From NCBI GenBank assembly GCA_030248215.1, contig JASANG010000605.1, positions 1 through 64,000 of the forward strand: a stretch of 64,000 bases of DNA. The letters run 5' to 3'. Every line of letters starts with the position of its first letter. Position 1 is the stretch's first letter. Below the pieces are notes generated by a model, which was not told the origin of the DNA, did no database searches, and was given only the letters and a program-made list of their open reading frames with translations. The position numbers were made by a program, and so were the translations under genes. The DNA comes from Enoplolaimus lenunculus. Its lineage: Eukaryota > Nematoda > Enoplea > Enoplida > Thoracostomopsidae. Positions 21,967 to 35,098 of this stretch are shown here, one piece after another.

Positions 21967-23288
21967 AGCGGTCCCGTAGGCTGTGTCTGGCGGATCTTGT
22001 CCATTTTTCGCTTACATATTGCAGTTTCCCAACACTCATAATTCCTATAGTGCTTTTCGGCCGCATGGCCCTTGTTCAAAAGCTATAATCATCGTAAACA
22101 AGGAAAATTGGCAATTTTAGCATCAGCGGGACTAACGGGCTTGTGTTTCATATTTTGCGTTAATTACTTGTGTGTTGCTAGTAAACCAGGAAACAGCGTT
22201 GTATAGACTCGCACGAGCCGTAGGAGTGTGTAAATCGTGTTAAAACTGTTCCAGGATCAACCCGAAACTAGACCATACCCGCCTTCGGATCGGTCGAAAA
22301 TCCCCGTTTTTGACCAGTCGAGACCTTACATTGCACATCAATTTCACTCCTTTTGAGTTTCTGTTGGAAAAACTAATTGAAATGAACCTTTCTCATAAAA
22401 TAATAATTGATTAATAGCGGTTATGGTTAAATTTGATGTAATCTAGTATTCTGGAATCGGCATCGATTTATTTACAGATACATTAATACATCTATACACT
22501 GTAAACTGAACTTCATTACCTTGTGTTTTTAGAATTCAGTTTATTCTAGCTATGTAGTTTTAGTATAGCACAATTGTTTTAACCAATCTGTTTTAGCTGA
22601 GTTTGTTCTGTAGAGACTTCGTTAATTTTATTCGGTGAATGTTATCACACGCTCTTTTGTTTGAACATGGATTTATTAGAAAAAGTTTACATTCAGTCCT
22701 AAACATTCCGTTCCCTCAATCACGAGCAGGTCTCTATTCTTGAAATGGGCTGATGTTTTCATTGCAACTTATATTGCAGAAAATTTTTTCATCTACTGCC
22801 ATGTCAAATTAATGGGTTGTTTATGCTTTTTGGTGTGAAAGCATAGCTTTATCGCAAACATTCATATTTCTTGAAGGTATTTTTGTGGGTCTGCGTGTTG
22901 TTATACATTGATGTTGAAACATAGCTAGTGAACTGTAAGATATAGCATAAATTAAAAGAATTATACAAACACGAGTATACAAGGGACAGTACCAGGGGCG
23001 CAACAGGAGCTATATTTTAAAAGAAGCATGAAAATGAAAGAAATTTATTTTTTCAGCGGATCAGGAATTGCGAATAAAAAATTCTGCTATCGATACATCG
23101 CTAGTTAAGAATGACGCTATTCTTTCAGGACTACAGGACTCAGATAGATACAACATTTGCTGGAATTTGGGAAATGATTAACAATTGTTCATTTCACAAC
23201 ACAATTACGATTGCACTCAGTTCTGTTCTTTTTATTTGGTTTATAGCGAATTTAGTTTTACGTAATAATATTGTTTAACAAGTACAAA
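21967..23288. other. Intergenic region upstream of the HDAC gene
   Basis: No coding region is supported. The last few hundred bases before 23289 should carry the HDAC promoter and 5' untranslated region, but no core-promoter element was convincing. Confidence 0.4.
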
Positions 23289-26200
23289 ATGACTTCGAGT
23301 TATAAGAAGAAAATATGTTACTATTATGACAGTGAGCATTTCTTCATATATAAGATTTCAGTATACCGTCAATTAATTGCTGATCCTGGAACTTAGATTC
23401 ATTTTGTATAAAGCTCCAGGATTTGTAGCTTTCTCCTTATAAGTTACAAGTTTCTACATCCGGGATCGCCGTCAATCTCTGATTTGATTACCCTAAATAT
23501 GTAGACTTATACGTATGTATACGTATATATATTTTGTTCTTGTGTTTCAGGTGATATTGGCAACTATTACTACGGGCAAGGACATCCTATGAAGCCACAT
23601 CGTATTCGAATGACGCACAACCTGCTGCTAAATTACGGGCTTTATCGAAAAATGGAAATATACGTAAATAATAGGTTTAATGCTCTGCTAATATTATTAC
23701 TATAGTTATTTTTGAACGAAAGCTAAAATTAGTACCGCATAGATCAGGCAATTTCAGAAATATATAAGTTGGCTGCATTAGAACTCAGTCGTAGTGGGCC
23801 TACATTTATTGAGCGAAGTGCGAACACACGTAAGCAATTAAGGTAATATGCAGATTAGCTATTAGCTAACTATTCATTTATCGATTTTGGAGGTTTGTAT
23901 TCAATTTATTCAGATTCCTCGCACCCAAAAACCCCTCAGTCACCCTAATAATTATTGAACTAATTTAATTAAAAAGTCCAAATTTTGTCTTGTCAATTAA
24001 GCTATGATACAAATTAGCTTGTCTTGTCAATTAAGCTATCATACAAATTAGCCATTAGCTAACTGTTCAATTATCGGTTTTGGAGGTTTGTTTACAATTT
24101 ATTCCAATTCCTCGCACCTAAAAACCGTTTAGTGCTGAAATTAGATTGCTATTAATCTTAATACTTAGTGAAATATTGTAAAAAGTCCTAATTTAGGCGT
24201 TAAAAAATGTCAGTATGCAAATTATTATTAGCTAACTATTCAATTGTCGGTTTTGGAGGGTTGTAAACAGTCTATTCAGATTCGACGCACCCAAAAACCT
24301 TTTAATTCTGAAATTGGATTGCTTGTAACTGTAATAATTAGTGAAATAATGTAGAAAGTCCTAATTTAGGCTTAACAAGCTAATATACGGTTAAAAATTT
24401 TGAAACACCAATGCGAGGTTAACACCCCATGATAACAGGATTTCAAAAGAAGTTTATCAAAATCAGTCGAGCCGTTCCTGAGATTCTTTTCGGACGGACG
24501 GAGGGACAGACTGACAGACTGACATCTACATTTCGACCCCAGAGTACAAAACATAAAACACTTCGCGAAACGCCTTTTTAATTGCAATTTTCACGTTCGG
24601 TTCCGATTCAAAAATATGACAATCACAAGAAATAATTGCACACGATTGTTGTTTAGATTTACAGAACCAAAATAGATGGCTAATTTATTCATGTGACGTT
24701 TTTGAGAATTGTTACCAGCCTATAGACTCCCTAAATACCAGTCGTAGTGGGACTACATTTATTGAGCGAAGCTCGAACACACGTAAGCAATTAAGGTAGT
24801 ATGCAAATTAGTTATTAGCTAACTATTCATTTATCGTTTTTGGAGGTTTGTAAGCAATTTTCTCAGATTCCTCGCACCCAAAAACCCTTCGCCACCCTAA
24901 TAATTATTGGAATAATTTAAAAACTCCTAATTTTGTCTCGTCAATTAAGCAAATATGCAAATTATCTATTAGGTAACTATTCGATAATCGCTTTTAAAGG
25001 TTTGTAGACAATTTATTCAGATTCCTCGCACCCGAAAACCCATTATTGCTGAAATTATATTGCTTGTAACCCTAATAATTAGTGAAACATTGTAAAAACG
25101 CCTAATTTAGGTTTATCAATTCTGCTTATATACAAATTATCTATTAGCTAACTACTCAATTATCGATTTTGGACGTTTGTAAACAATTTATTTAGATTCG
25201 TCGCACCAAAAAACCTTGAGTAAACCGTAATAATTATTGAAATAATTTAAAAAGTCCTAATTTTGTCTTGTCAATTAAGCTAATATGCAAATTATATATT
25301 AGCTAACTATTCAGTTATAGGTTTTGGATGTTTTTAAACAATTTATTCAAATTCCTCGCACCTAAATACCCTTTAGTGCTGAAATTATATAGTTTTTAGC
25401 TTGATAATTAGTGAAATATTGTAAAAAGCCCTAATTTAGGCTTATAAACTATGCTAATGTGCAAATTATCTATTAGCTAACTGCTCAATTATTCATTTTG
25501 GAGGTTTGTAAACAGTCTACTCAGATTTCTCGCATCCAAAAACCCTTTAATGCTAAAATTATATTGCTTCTAACTGTAATTGAAATATTGTGGAAAGTCC
25601 TAATTTAGGCTTAATTAATTATGCAAATTAGCCTGTAGCCAATAAACGGCTTACAATTTTAAAACCCCAATGCGATGTTAACACCCCAGGATAATTGGCA
25701 TTCAAACAAAAAAAGTTTATCAAAATCGGTTCAGCCGTTCCTGAGATTCATTTCGGACGGACGGACATCCACCTTTCGACCCCCAAGTACAAAACAAAAA
25801 CGCTTCGCGAAACTCCGAGCTTTGCTCGGGTTTCGCTTCGCTCAATAAAATATTATATTTGGTAATACAAATTATCCGTATTGTCACAAAATTTGCAATT
25901 GCGATTCCGGTATAAAAATCCAGTTCAACTTTGCACCTTGAGTTTCCCCACACTACTACAATGTGTTGTAAAGAATAAACAACAGATATATCAGTGGGTG
26001 ATTTCGTACTTTGCTTCCTATGCTATTCTCTAAAATGTTTTTAGAGGCCGCATAAAGCATTGTTTGATGAAATGACAAAGTATCACAGCGATGAATATAT
26101 CATGTTCTTAAGAAATATTCGTCCTGATAATATGTCAGACTACAATCGACAAATGCAGAGATGTAAGATTATTTTTTATTTATTTAACAGTCCGGCGCTA

Positions 26201-29200
26201 AAGTATCAGAATTGTTTCGTTTTGGGGAATGACCATCTCAGTGCTTCATTATTGTCCCATAGTTTTTTCTGGAGTAATAAGTTGTTCTTTTGCAATTGTG
26301 CTGGACTAAGAAGTATGTACATACACACGTACATTGAACAGTTTGTTCTATAATTTTTCATGGGCCGTTTGAATGACATGCAGGTTTGTATTGTATCTTC
26401 TTAAACAATATTTCAGTCAATGTTGGCGAAGACTGTCCCGTGTTTGATGGTTTATACGAATTTTGTCAGCTTTCGTCTGGTGGTTCTGTCGGTAAATAAC
26501 TCTAACTAGTGCACGCATGTGTAACTTTCGTAATTGGTCTGGCTTAGCATGCCTGTAGTTAATAAACGGCTTAAAATTCTAAAACAACATTGCGAGGTTA
26601 ATACCCCAGGATGACAGGCTTTCAAACAAAAAAAGTTTATCAAAATCAGTTCAGCGGTTCCTGAGATTCTTTTCGGACTGACGGACATCCACCTTTAGAC
26701 CCCCGAACACAAAATATAAAACGCTTCGCGAAACTCCGAGCTTCGCTTCGCTCAATAAGTATAAATTTACCTATGTTCCATGCTGAAACATGCCCAAAAT
26801 GCGTATTGGGTCGTTTTGAGGTTTGAATCACTAGTAAATAATTTTTTTGATGTAGATTTAGCGGTGCAACTTGAATTGAGTAGCTTAATGTCAGGGTGCA
26901 CAGCGCGACTGGGAACTACCAATTTTGTTACAATACGGGTAGTTTATATCAACAAGTACGTATAATATTGATTTTGTGTGTCTGTTGGCTTTCAACACTT
27001 TATTATCAAAAACGTCGCATAAACAAATTTACAATAATTCTTTAGTTCTGGAAAGCTAAACTACATTCATTTATTTTCAATTATTTACCAGTCGTAGTGG
27101 GACTACATGTATTGAGCGAAGCTCGAATACACTTAAGCAATTAAGCTAACATGCAAATTACTTATTACCTAACTATTCATTTTATCGGTTTTGGAGGTTT
27201 GTGAACAATCTATTCACATTCTTCGCCCTAAAATCCTCCAGTAACCCTAAAACTTAGTGAAATATTGCAAAAAGCCCTTATGTTGGTTTATCAAATATTC
27301 TAATATGCAAATTAGCTACTAGCTAACTATTAAATTGTCGGTTTTGAAGGTTTGTAGATAATTTTTTCAGATTCCTCGTTCCAAAAACCCTTCATTGCCG
27401 AAATTAGATAGCTTGTAACCCTAATAAGTAGTGAAATATTGTAAAAAGTCCCAATTTTGGAGAAGCCATTATTCTAATATTCAAGTTAGCTGTTAGCTAA
27501 CTATTCAATTATCGTTTTTGAAGGTTTGTAAACAATATATTCAGATACTTCGAACCCAAAAAAATTATTGTTGAAATTAGATTGCTTGTATCCTTAGTAA
27601 TTAGTGAAAGAATATCTTAAAAAGTCCCAATTTAGGCTTAAACTATTGTGCAGATTAGCCTGTAGCTAATATACGGCTAAAAATTTTGAAGCACCAATGC
27701 GAGGTTAAGACCCCAGGATAACAGGCTTTCAAAAAAAGTTTATCAAAATCGGTTCAGCGGTTCCTGAGATTCTTCTCGGACGGACGGAGGGACAGACGGG
27801 CATTCACCTTTCGACCCCCGAGCACAAAATATAAACGCTTCACGAAACTTCGAGCTTCTCCCACAGTTTTGCTTGGCTCAATAATTTAATTCATCGAAAA
27901 CAATTTAATAGATAAATGATGCAGAATTATTGTGCAGCATATCACAACAATTGCGATTAAAATGAAAATGTCAAAATTGAAATTCCGATCGATTGTGCAA
28001 TCGGAATCGTAACACGTTTTGAATCGGAATTATAATCGCAAACGGAATTCCGGTTTCACTCTGCTAATAGTTCTACGTTTTCAAATAGATTGGCATACTG
28101 CGACTGTTTTAGCTGGAGCTGTTAAATTAAACAAAAAGAATTGCGACATTGCCATTAACTGGGCTGGCGGTTTGCATCATGCGAAGAAATCTGAAGCGTC
28201 AGGTTTTTGTTACGTCAACGATATTGTTCTGGCAATATTGGAGCTGTTAAAGTAACTACGTACAAAATATAATTAGTTGTAATTTGTGAATAGTTTTAAT
28301 TTTTGAGTAGGCTTCACGCTTGCAACAGGAACATTTCACTAGGAAGCAGTAACAGGAAAAGGAAAACCAATTCACTTTTTAACTCAATAGGAACAGGAAC
28401 CAGAAAGGGATTTGCAAATATTACATCACCGAATTACTGCTAATTTAATTTAACTCCAAATAAAATGTTTTAACCGCCTATTTTGCGCTAGTTTTCTACG
28501 TTCCACAAAACCATACGTCGAATCAAGTTTCGAAGATAAACTGTCTTGCAGTAAAACTCTTTAGATGCTAATTATTATTTTTATTCTTGAGCCGATACTT
28601 CATAATTTGCCACGACGCCATAAAGATTCCCATCCCCCGTTTTTGAATGCCGGAACAGGAGTTGAATTTTTGCAGGAGTTTCGGCCGGAGTAGAAATTCG
28701 GTGAACCCAAGTGAGTTGAATTTTAGGATAGCACAGAACAAACGATTTGACCGCATCCAAATTTACTATTACATAATTTGCCGAATCCTAATCCGAACAT
28801 TGCGTTTTGCTAATTTTGGATATGTCGGTAATTTGTTGCAGAAAATCGACGTAACGCCAACTGCATAACTTTAAACGTTGATATGCAAAACTAATAACAT
28901 TTATTGTTCCAGCAAATGTACTTTTTTCTCAAACGGCAATTATTACATACCCGTCCTTAGTTCTCATATTAGTGAACTGAAACAAAAAAATATTGTTCTA
29001 AATAGCAAGTTATCCATAATTTTTGTCGCTGAACATCGTTGGATTTGGGTTTTTCACAACGGATTCGTGACCGCACATTATTGCGGAATCAGATTCCGAA
29101 CTCTTGAGCCACCCTACTGTATTTTAAGGAATATTTTGTCCGCTTGTCAGTTTCAAATGTATTCAAATTATATCTAACAATAATCGTTTCTCTGAAAATT

Positions 29201-32200
29201 GGTGCGTATCAGTATTCCAACGGGAACTATATTTCACAGGAAGCGAGAAGAGGGACATCAACTGTCTTTCTCGCTGTAACAGGTACACGAATTGTAACGA
29301 TAGTACACCGCTGAGTTATTCTTGACTGACAGTTACTAGAAGCAAATATGTTATTTAATCGCTCTTTAATGCTTTGAATGCCTAGTATGCCTAGTTCTAC
29401 ACAAGCTTAAGACCGTAAATATCCCTGCTTCTGCATCTTTGAATGTGTGAACGAGAACAGAAGCCTTAGTTGAATTTTCCTGGGCTTACGGCAGCAACAG
29501 GAGTTCCATTTGAACCCTGGTTGGTACACGTACATATATATCCGAATGATTAGCTCCTCCGAGAAACTTACAGATATCACCAACGTGTCTTGTATGTCGA
29601 TATTGACATTCATCACGGTGATGGTGTTGAAGAAGCGTTTTACACAACGGACCGCGTTATGACTGTTTCGTTTCATAAATATGGCGAGTATTTCCCGGGT
29701 ACTGGTGATCTCAAGGTAAATCGGCAGGTTGTGGTGCGCTGCAGCGGATTATGCTACAGAACCTCGCGTTGTGTTAATTTTACGTGATCAGCTAAGACAG
29801 CTGTGCGCAGTAGCGAGTTGGGAGGTGTTTTGTTTTCAACAATGTAATTTACCGTTTGAGTATTATGGTAGGTGAAAATTTGTTGTAACTAAAGTTTAGG
29901 TATAGTTAGCTTTTGATTTTGGCTGTATTTGTTTTTGTGTCAACTTTTAATGTTTTAGGACAAAGGTGCAGGTAAAGGCAAGTATTACGCGGTGAACTTT
30001 CCGCTTCGAGACGGTATTGATGATGAATCGTATGAACAGATCTTTCAACCGGTAATCCATGTTTACATTTCGAGACATTGTTTTGCTCAAAATGTTATTT
30101 TCGCATATTCTTGTTTAAATTTCCAGGATGAAAATAATCGTCTCTTTTTTCAGATCCTTGCAAAAGTGATGGAGTCATTCCAACCATCTGCAATCGTATT
30201 ACAATGCGGTGCTGATTCCTTAACTGGAGATCGGTTGGGTTGTTTTAATATCACTCTTAAAGGTAATTATGGGATGAGAATTAAAATCTCGGACTGAAAA
30301 TTTTGTTCGAGAACCGTGTTATACCTGGACGAAGTATATCGGTAAATAATTGATCCTCCCCTATCCATGTACATGTTTATGCAGTTAGATATCTCAAATT
30401 TTTACTTATATTTGTTAAAAATCAACGCATACCATTTTCATGTGGTGTTAGGGGTATGCGTTTTCTGTCAATTTTAGCAGTGTTCGCTTAATGTTGTCAC
30501 CAGCGACAACTTTTGGCAGAAGTCACGTGTAGTTTTTCTGCACAATTTCTTGTTATTAACTCAGTTGCTAAGATAGTTCGCGTTTGCGATTCTGAAAAAT
30601 CCTGGTCTGCGCTTTTGTTTTCTTAAACTCCGATTTCCTAATCTTGTGTAACATAACTTTATTTCCTTTTTTCTCTCAAATGTTTTCTCGTGTTTTGCTC
30701 GAAAAGCTCTGCGTTCCAAATTTTGGTCTTCTTTAATGCTTGAAACATCTAATTAATGTTGTTTTAGGGCATGGAAAATGCGTTGAATTTTTGAAAAAGT
30801 ACAACCTTCCTTTGTTGCTTCTCGGTGGCGGAGGCTATACTATTCGTAACGTTGCGCGATGTTGGACGTACGAAACCGCAGTTGCATTAGAGCAAGAAAT
30901 TGCCAATGGTATGTTTTAGTATTTGATATTTTCGAATTTAAAGAAGAAAATCAGGAACAATTATGTCGTGTACATGATTTCTCACTTTCTCTTTAAAACA
31001 GTTATATCAAATTTAGTTTTAATATAATTGGTCACTTCAACCTTCAGCTCTGTTTGTTTTTACAGAACTTCCTTACAACGACTACTTTGAGTACTACGGG
31101 CCTGATTTCAAGCTTCATATATGTCCGTCAAACATGGGAAACCAGAATACACAAGAATATCTTGATAATATCAAGTAAACATTATTTGTGAACTTGCATG
31201 CGCTAGGCAAAGGATTCACTGAATGGTGATGTTATGTCCAATTTAATTGATGTCTCCTCGAAGATTTAGTTGTTGAGAACAATAGTGAACAAGCAGTAAT
31301 TTGAACTTCTTTTTGACAAGGATCTAAGAATGATAAAATCGTGTGGTCGCAAAGTAATAATCTTCTCAGTCGATATAATTGGGCAAATGCTAAACACAAC
31401 CTAATTAGCAAATTCCGTTCCGTTCGAGTAGAGATAATTGTTATAATTTATTGCGCCAATGATTTTTAGAACCAAATTGTTCGAAAATCTCAGAATGTTA
31501 CCTTGCGCTCCAAGTGTTCAGATGCAAAGTTAGTTTCTTGATCGTTGCTGCTTATATGGGCTTGGCACCCAATCTCCAGTTGGGGTGCTTTTTCGGAGAT
31601 GCCATCCTGTTCAACCACTCAGGACTTTGATAAGTGGGCGATAAGTTTATAACCAAAACATTGTTCAAAAAAAATGAACACTAGGTTCCCCGCAAGCGCG
31701 TTGCAATACGTACGTACTGGTGTAGCCAGAAAAAATTTTGAGCGAAGGTAACTTGGAAAACAATCATAGAAGCATGTTTCTTCTTTGAAAACTTTAATAA
31801 GAGGGGCCTCTACGTTTTTCAAGTTTTAGAAAATTTACTGTGTTATGGAATGCCCTTCATTCCACATTCGTACTTCACAATGTGGACATTCGCTGAGCGC
31901 TCCGGCGGAGTTATGTCGTAAGTTTGAAGGCAGAGCTGTGAGCGAAAATATGGTAAATCAAAGCTAAACCACTGAACTATTTTACTCATTTTTATACGTT
32001 TTGTTCAAAAATATGTAGTTTTGTGTTTACGGCTTTAGATGTTGGCGAAGACGCAATCAAAGACATGGAGGATGATGTTACCGAAGATGTTCGCAATCCA
32101 GACCAAAGGATCTCAAGTACATTTTGTTATACTTCAATCTTATTCCGCGTCGAGCCTCAGCTGCATATTTATTGAAAAACTATGTATGAAAGATTCAGTG

Positions 32201-33592
32201 ATTGTATCAGAACGGTTATTTATTAAGTATGTTGGCAAAACAAAGTAAGGTAAAACTTTCAATCGCTCATTTTACGTTTAATATTTAGTTTGGTTTCAGT
32301 ACGAGCCAGCGACAAAATGATAACCCATGGTGGTGAATTTTATGATGATGAAGAAGTACCGCATCCGGAAAAGAAAAATGAACAATCTTTCAAAAGGCAG
32401 CCAGCAAATCAAGGTAGCTTTAATTTGCATATCCACTTTAAACGGAGATGTTGCCATAATTCTCCTTCATGGGGTTGCGAAATATTGGTGTTCCATTATT
32501 TGACATATTCTGCGTAATTGTTCATCCGTATGTCATTTGTAATTTTAGACGAGAATGTTGACCCTTCAAAAAAAATTAAAGAAGAAGCTGATGCTAAATC
32601 CGAAAGGTAGGAGTTTTTCTTTTTGCACAAATAACTTGTGCATTTTATACTGTGGGTACTACTTTGCAGTGTTGAAAATTTCTTTGTTAATTAGTAGTAG
32701 TACATGTGATCATAGTTTGGTTCACTTTGTTATACTTTTGCTCAGATTTTTTTTACTTACTGGCTTTATCATGTTTGCATTTGATGTTAAGTTTAAAACC
32801 TATGACACAATAAGCTGAATCGCAGTGTCCAAGACCAAGACTATACATCAGATATCTGAGATTTACTGATATCTTATTGAGACCTGTGTGCGATCGCTGT
32901 TCTATACTACAGCATCGAGAACCTTCTAATACGGTACAACTGGATGTCTGTCTCCGACCTTGGCAGACAATTGACCTCCGACTCTTGTGGAAATTCTTTC
33001 AGAGTGTCCGGTGATTTCGGTAAAGCTGTATCGCAGTGTCCAATACCAAGACTATATATCTAATATCTGAGATTAATTGATGTCATATTGAGACATGCCC
33101 GCGATCGCTGTTCTATACTACAGCATAGAACCTCCTAACACGGTACAACTGGAGGTCTGTTTCCGACTGTTTTCAGAAAATTGAACTCAGATTTCAAAAT
33201 TAACCGAAATTTTTGACACCTTAAAGATGCTTGTTAAAAATTAGCAAATTAAACATTCATTATTTTAGCTACTAAGGCTATTTTTCTCCTCCTCTGGCAC
33301 ACTGCTACCTAACACATTCCTGGAAAAACATCTTAATTTAAAAATGCTAGACTATTCATGTTATAAATTATTCTCATGTCTTGTGGAAACCGACTTTTTT
33401 CATTTATTGCTGTTTAGTGCATCTAATCCCGATAAAGTGGAAGCAATGGATGTGACTGAATCAAACGCACCGGCCAATAATGACAAACAACATGGCGCTG
33501 ACTCAGTTACTGCAAACAGCAACAACTCATCAGCAAGTGTTCCTAGCGGTGCTGAATCACACGCTAACACGAGTAAGATAATAATGATATAG
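23289..33592 (+). CDS. HDAC1: Class I histone deacetylase (HDAC1/2 type)
   Basis: Zinc-dependent lysine deacetylase, catalytic subunit of nuclear Sin3, NuRD and CoREST-type complexes. Fifteen exons join in frame to 521 codons: 23289-23331, 23551-23663, 26045-26162, 26417-26491, 28113-28251, 29574-29715, 29959-30051, 30154-30262, 30768-30908, 31066-31174, 31470-31528, 32039-32116, 32300-32413, 32549-32606 and 33418-33592. All introns are GT-AG. The start is [15 protein letters not shown]. Catalytic residues by my count: His138 and His139 in [20 protein letters not shown], zinc ligands Asp174 and His176 in [15 protein letters not shown], Asp262 in [14 protein letters not shown] and Tyr301 in [18 protein letters not shown]. 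Numbering runs two below human HDAC1. The C-tail is longer than in human (482-488 residues total) and ends in an Asn/Ser/Ala-rich segment without the usual long acidic run. Whether it is HDAC1 or a pre-duplication HDAC1/2 is undecided. Confidence 0.96.
23786..24585. repeat. 175-bp-unit repeat element, copy 1 (HDAC intron 2)
   Basis: It starts with GTCGTAGTGGGCCTACATTT and TTATTGAGCGAAG. It then holds about three units of ~175-180 bp marked by TTAGCTAACTATTC and GGAGGTTTGT. It ends in a conserved 3' block with CGTTCCTGAGATTCTTTTCG, GACGGAC runs and CACTTCGCGAAAC. Copies 24738, 26525 and 27089 share this layout. Confidence 0.8.
24738..25853. repeat. 175-bp-unit repeat element, copy 2 (HDAC intron 2)
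   Basis: The fullest copy: head GTCGTAGTGGGACTACATTT, about five internal units, then the 3' block ending in a strong hairpin (GCGAAACTCCGAGC, three-base loop, GCTCGGGTTTCGC) and TTCGCTCAATA. The head TTATTGAGCGAAGC and the reverse complement of the tail match, giving terminal inverted repeats. The flanks match an interrupted hAT-like MITE of the 14340 family, so this is a nested insertion. Confidence 0.8.
26525..26757. repeat. 175-bp-unit repeat element, 3' end only (HDAC intron 4)
   Basis: Only the conserved 3' block is present: GTTCCTGAGATTCTTTTCGG, ACGGACATCCACCTT, CGCTTCGCGAAACTCCGAGC and TTCGCTCAATA. It lies at the start of HDAC intron 4. Confidence 0.75.
26892..28063. mobile_element. 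hAT-like MITE interrupted by a 175-bp-unit element (HDAC intron 4)
   Basis: The left end CAGGGTGCACAGCGCG and the right end GGTTTCACTCTG, with GGAATCG motifs next to it, match the family of 14340-14744. The middle is occupied by the 175-bp-unit element at 27089-27883. The MITE sequence resumes immediately after it with CAATTTAATAGATAAATGA. The flanking target duplication is not convincing. Confidence 0.65.
27089..27883. repeat. 175-bp-unit repeat element, copy 3 (HDAC intron 4)
   Basis: Head GTCGTAGTGGGACTACATGT, three to four internal units, and the conserved 3' block with GGTTCCTGAGATTCTTCTCG and GACGGAGGGACAGACGGG. It is inserted inside the MITE at 26892-28063. Confidence 0.8.
32813..33200. 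repeat. ~211-bp direct duplication in the last HDAC intron
   Basis: AGCTG(A/T)ATCGCAGTGTCC begins at 32813 and again at 33024. The following bases correspond, including GCGATCGCTGTTCTATACTA in both and GGTACAACTGGA(T/G)GTCTGT. The two copies have diverged by base changes and small gaps. Confidence 0.85.
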
Positions 33593-34661
33593 AGGATTGA
33601 TAGACCTAGCGCTAACAGATTTTTTCACGGTTTGTCACATCGAAACGTTTAGCATGTCATAGTGTTTCTCAACGGATTAATACTGAAATGGTGTCTATGC
33701 AAAGACAGCCTTAAGTTTAAGCGTGCTGAGGTATTACTGGAAAACCGAACGACCCTAATCGTAACATGAGCCGAAATTCGTTGGATGTTCCTGCTATATC
33801 CACTTGCGCGACGGTGTCTTTCACCATTCCAGACTGTAAACCTTCTCATATAAAGTGAATATACCCGCGATGGATACATACATTGAGTAATTTATCTTTT
33901 CGAGAATGGGTTTAATTTGTTGTATTTGCCTCAGAAATTAATATTGCGTTGTTTAGTACTTTTACGCATACTTTGTTTAGCGACAAAAGCGGAGCCAACG
34001 TGATCCCTGATTGAATGTTGTTTTTGAATTTTGTGTGTTGTGGCATTAATGATATGTATTTAATATTGTATCAAATGTAAACTTTAATATACAACCGCTT
34101 TATTTGCAATATCGCTTGAATTTTTTGTCACGTTTTAAGTATAATTGGCTTAGTTGGAATTCATTATTAAATTGATTTGTAGATCAGATCAAATTAGTTT
34201 AGGTCTCTCAGTACCAAGGTGTAACCGGATATCCACTTGTGGTAGGGACGTCCCATTTCTTTGCACCGCTAAAATAAAGTACAATTAGCTTTTGACTATA
34301 TTTTTGTTTGGGTTGATTGACACTACTACTTGTTTCGCGTAACACCTTACGCAGAGAGGTGTTTGAATTTTGGAGCAACGCTTCTAGAGTTACGGCACAA
34401 AAAGTGACATTGGTCTAAATTTTGATTACAATTATGCTGCAATTTGATATGATATTAAAATTACAAAATTAATCTAAAATGTTAAATTTGGGTGAATCCG
34501 AAACTTTTTCTTCAAAATTTTAGGACACTTGTGTATATTATGAATATTTGCGTAGCGCATTACCTATATTGACACAAACATGAAGTTTGAAGATTTTATA
34601 CATAAGTGTTCGTTTTCCGATTCCGTTTTTACTATTCGTTTGTACCATGTTCAGTACGTAT

Positions 34662-35098
34662 AAGTAGAGTTGCTTCTGGGTCCGGTTATTCCGGCTATTT
34701 TCGCCGAAAAATTCCCGGTCTGGGTTTTCGCTTCAAGAAATTCCAGGTCCGGGTTTTCACAACAAAAAATCATTCCGGATCCGGGTCAATAATAGATTTT
34801 TGTGAATGACATTAGTCGCTTCGCATTGCATACTGCCCATTAATATTTTACGCACTGAGCTGCTAAAATATCGGTGGAGACAGAAATTCTTTCCTATGTT
34901 TAAAAAATTAGCATCATGTTCAGTTTTTAAGTTATAAAAATTCCGGGGCCAGGCTTACAGGGAAAATAAATCCGGGTCCTGGTTTGTATTGTTGAAAACT
35001 CCGGGTCCGGTTTGCATTCTTAAAAATTGTGCGTCCGGTTTTTTCTTATAGAAAAATCCGGGTCCCTGTATTTATTTTTAAATGTTGCAACGCTACTC
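34662..35098. repeat. MITE with repeated CCGGGTCCGG motifs
   Basis: Left end AGTAGAGTTGCTTCTGGGTC and, reverse-complemented, right end AGTAGCGTTGCAACAT give partly matching termini. Inside, (T)CCGGGTCCGG-type motifs recur at both ends around an AT-rich centre. Confidence 0.5.
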
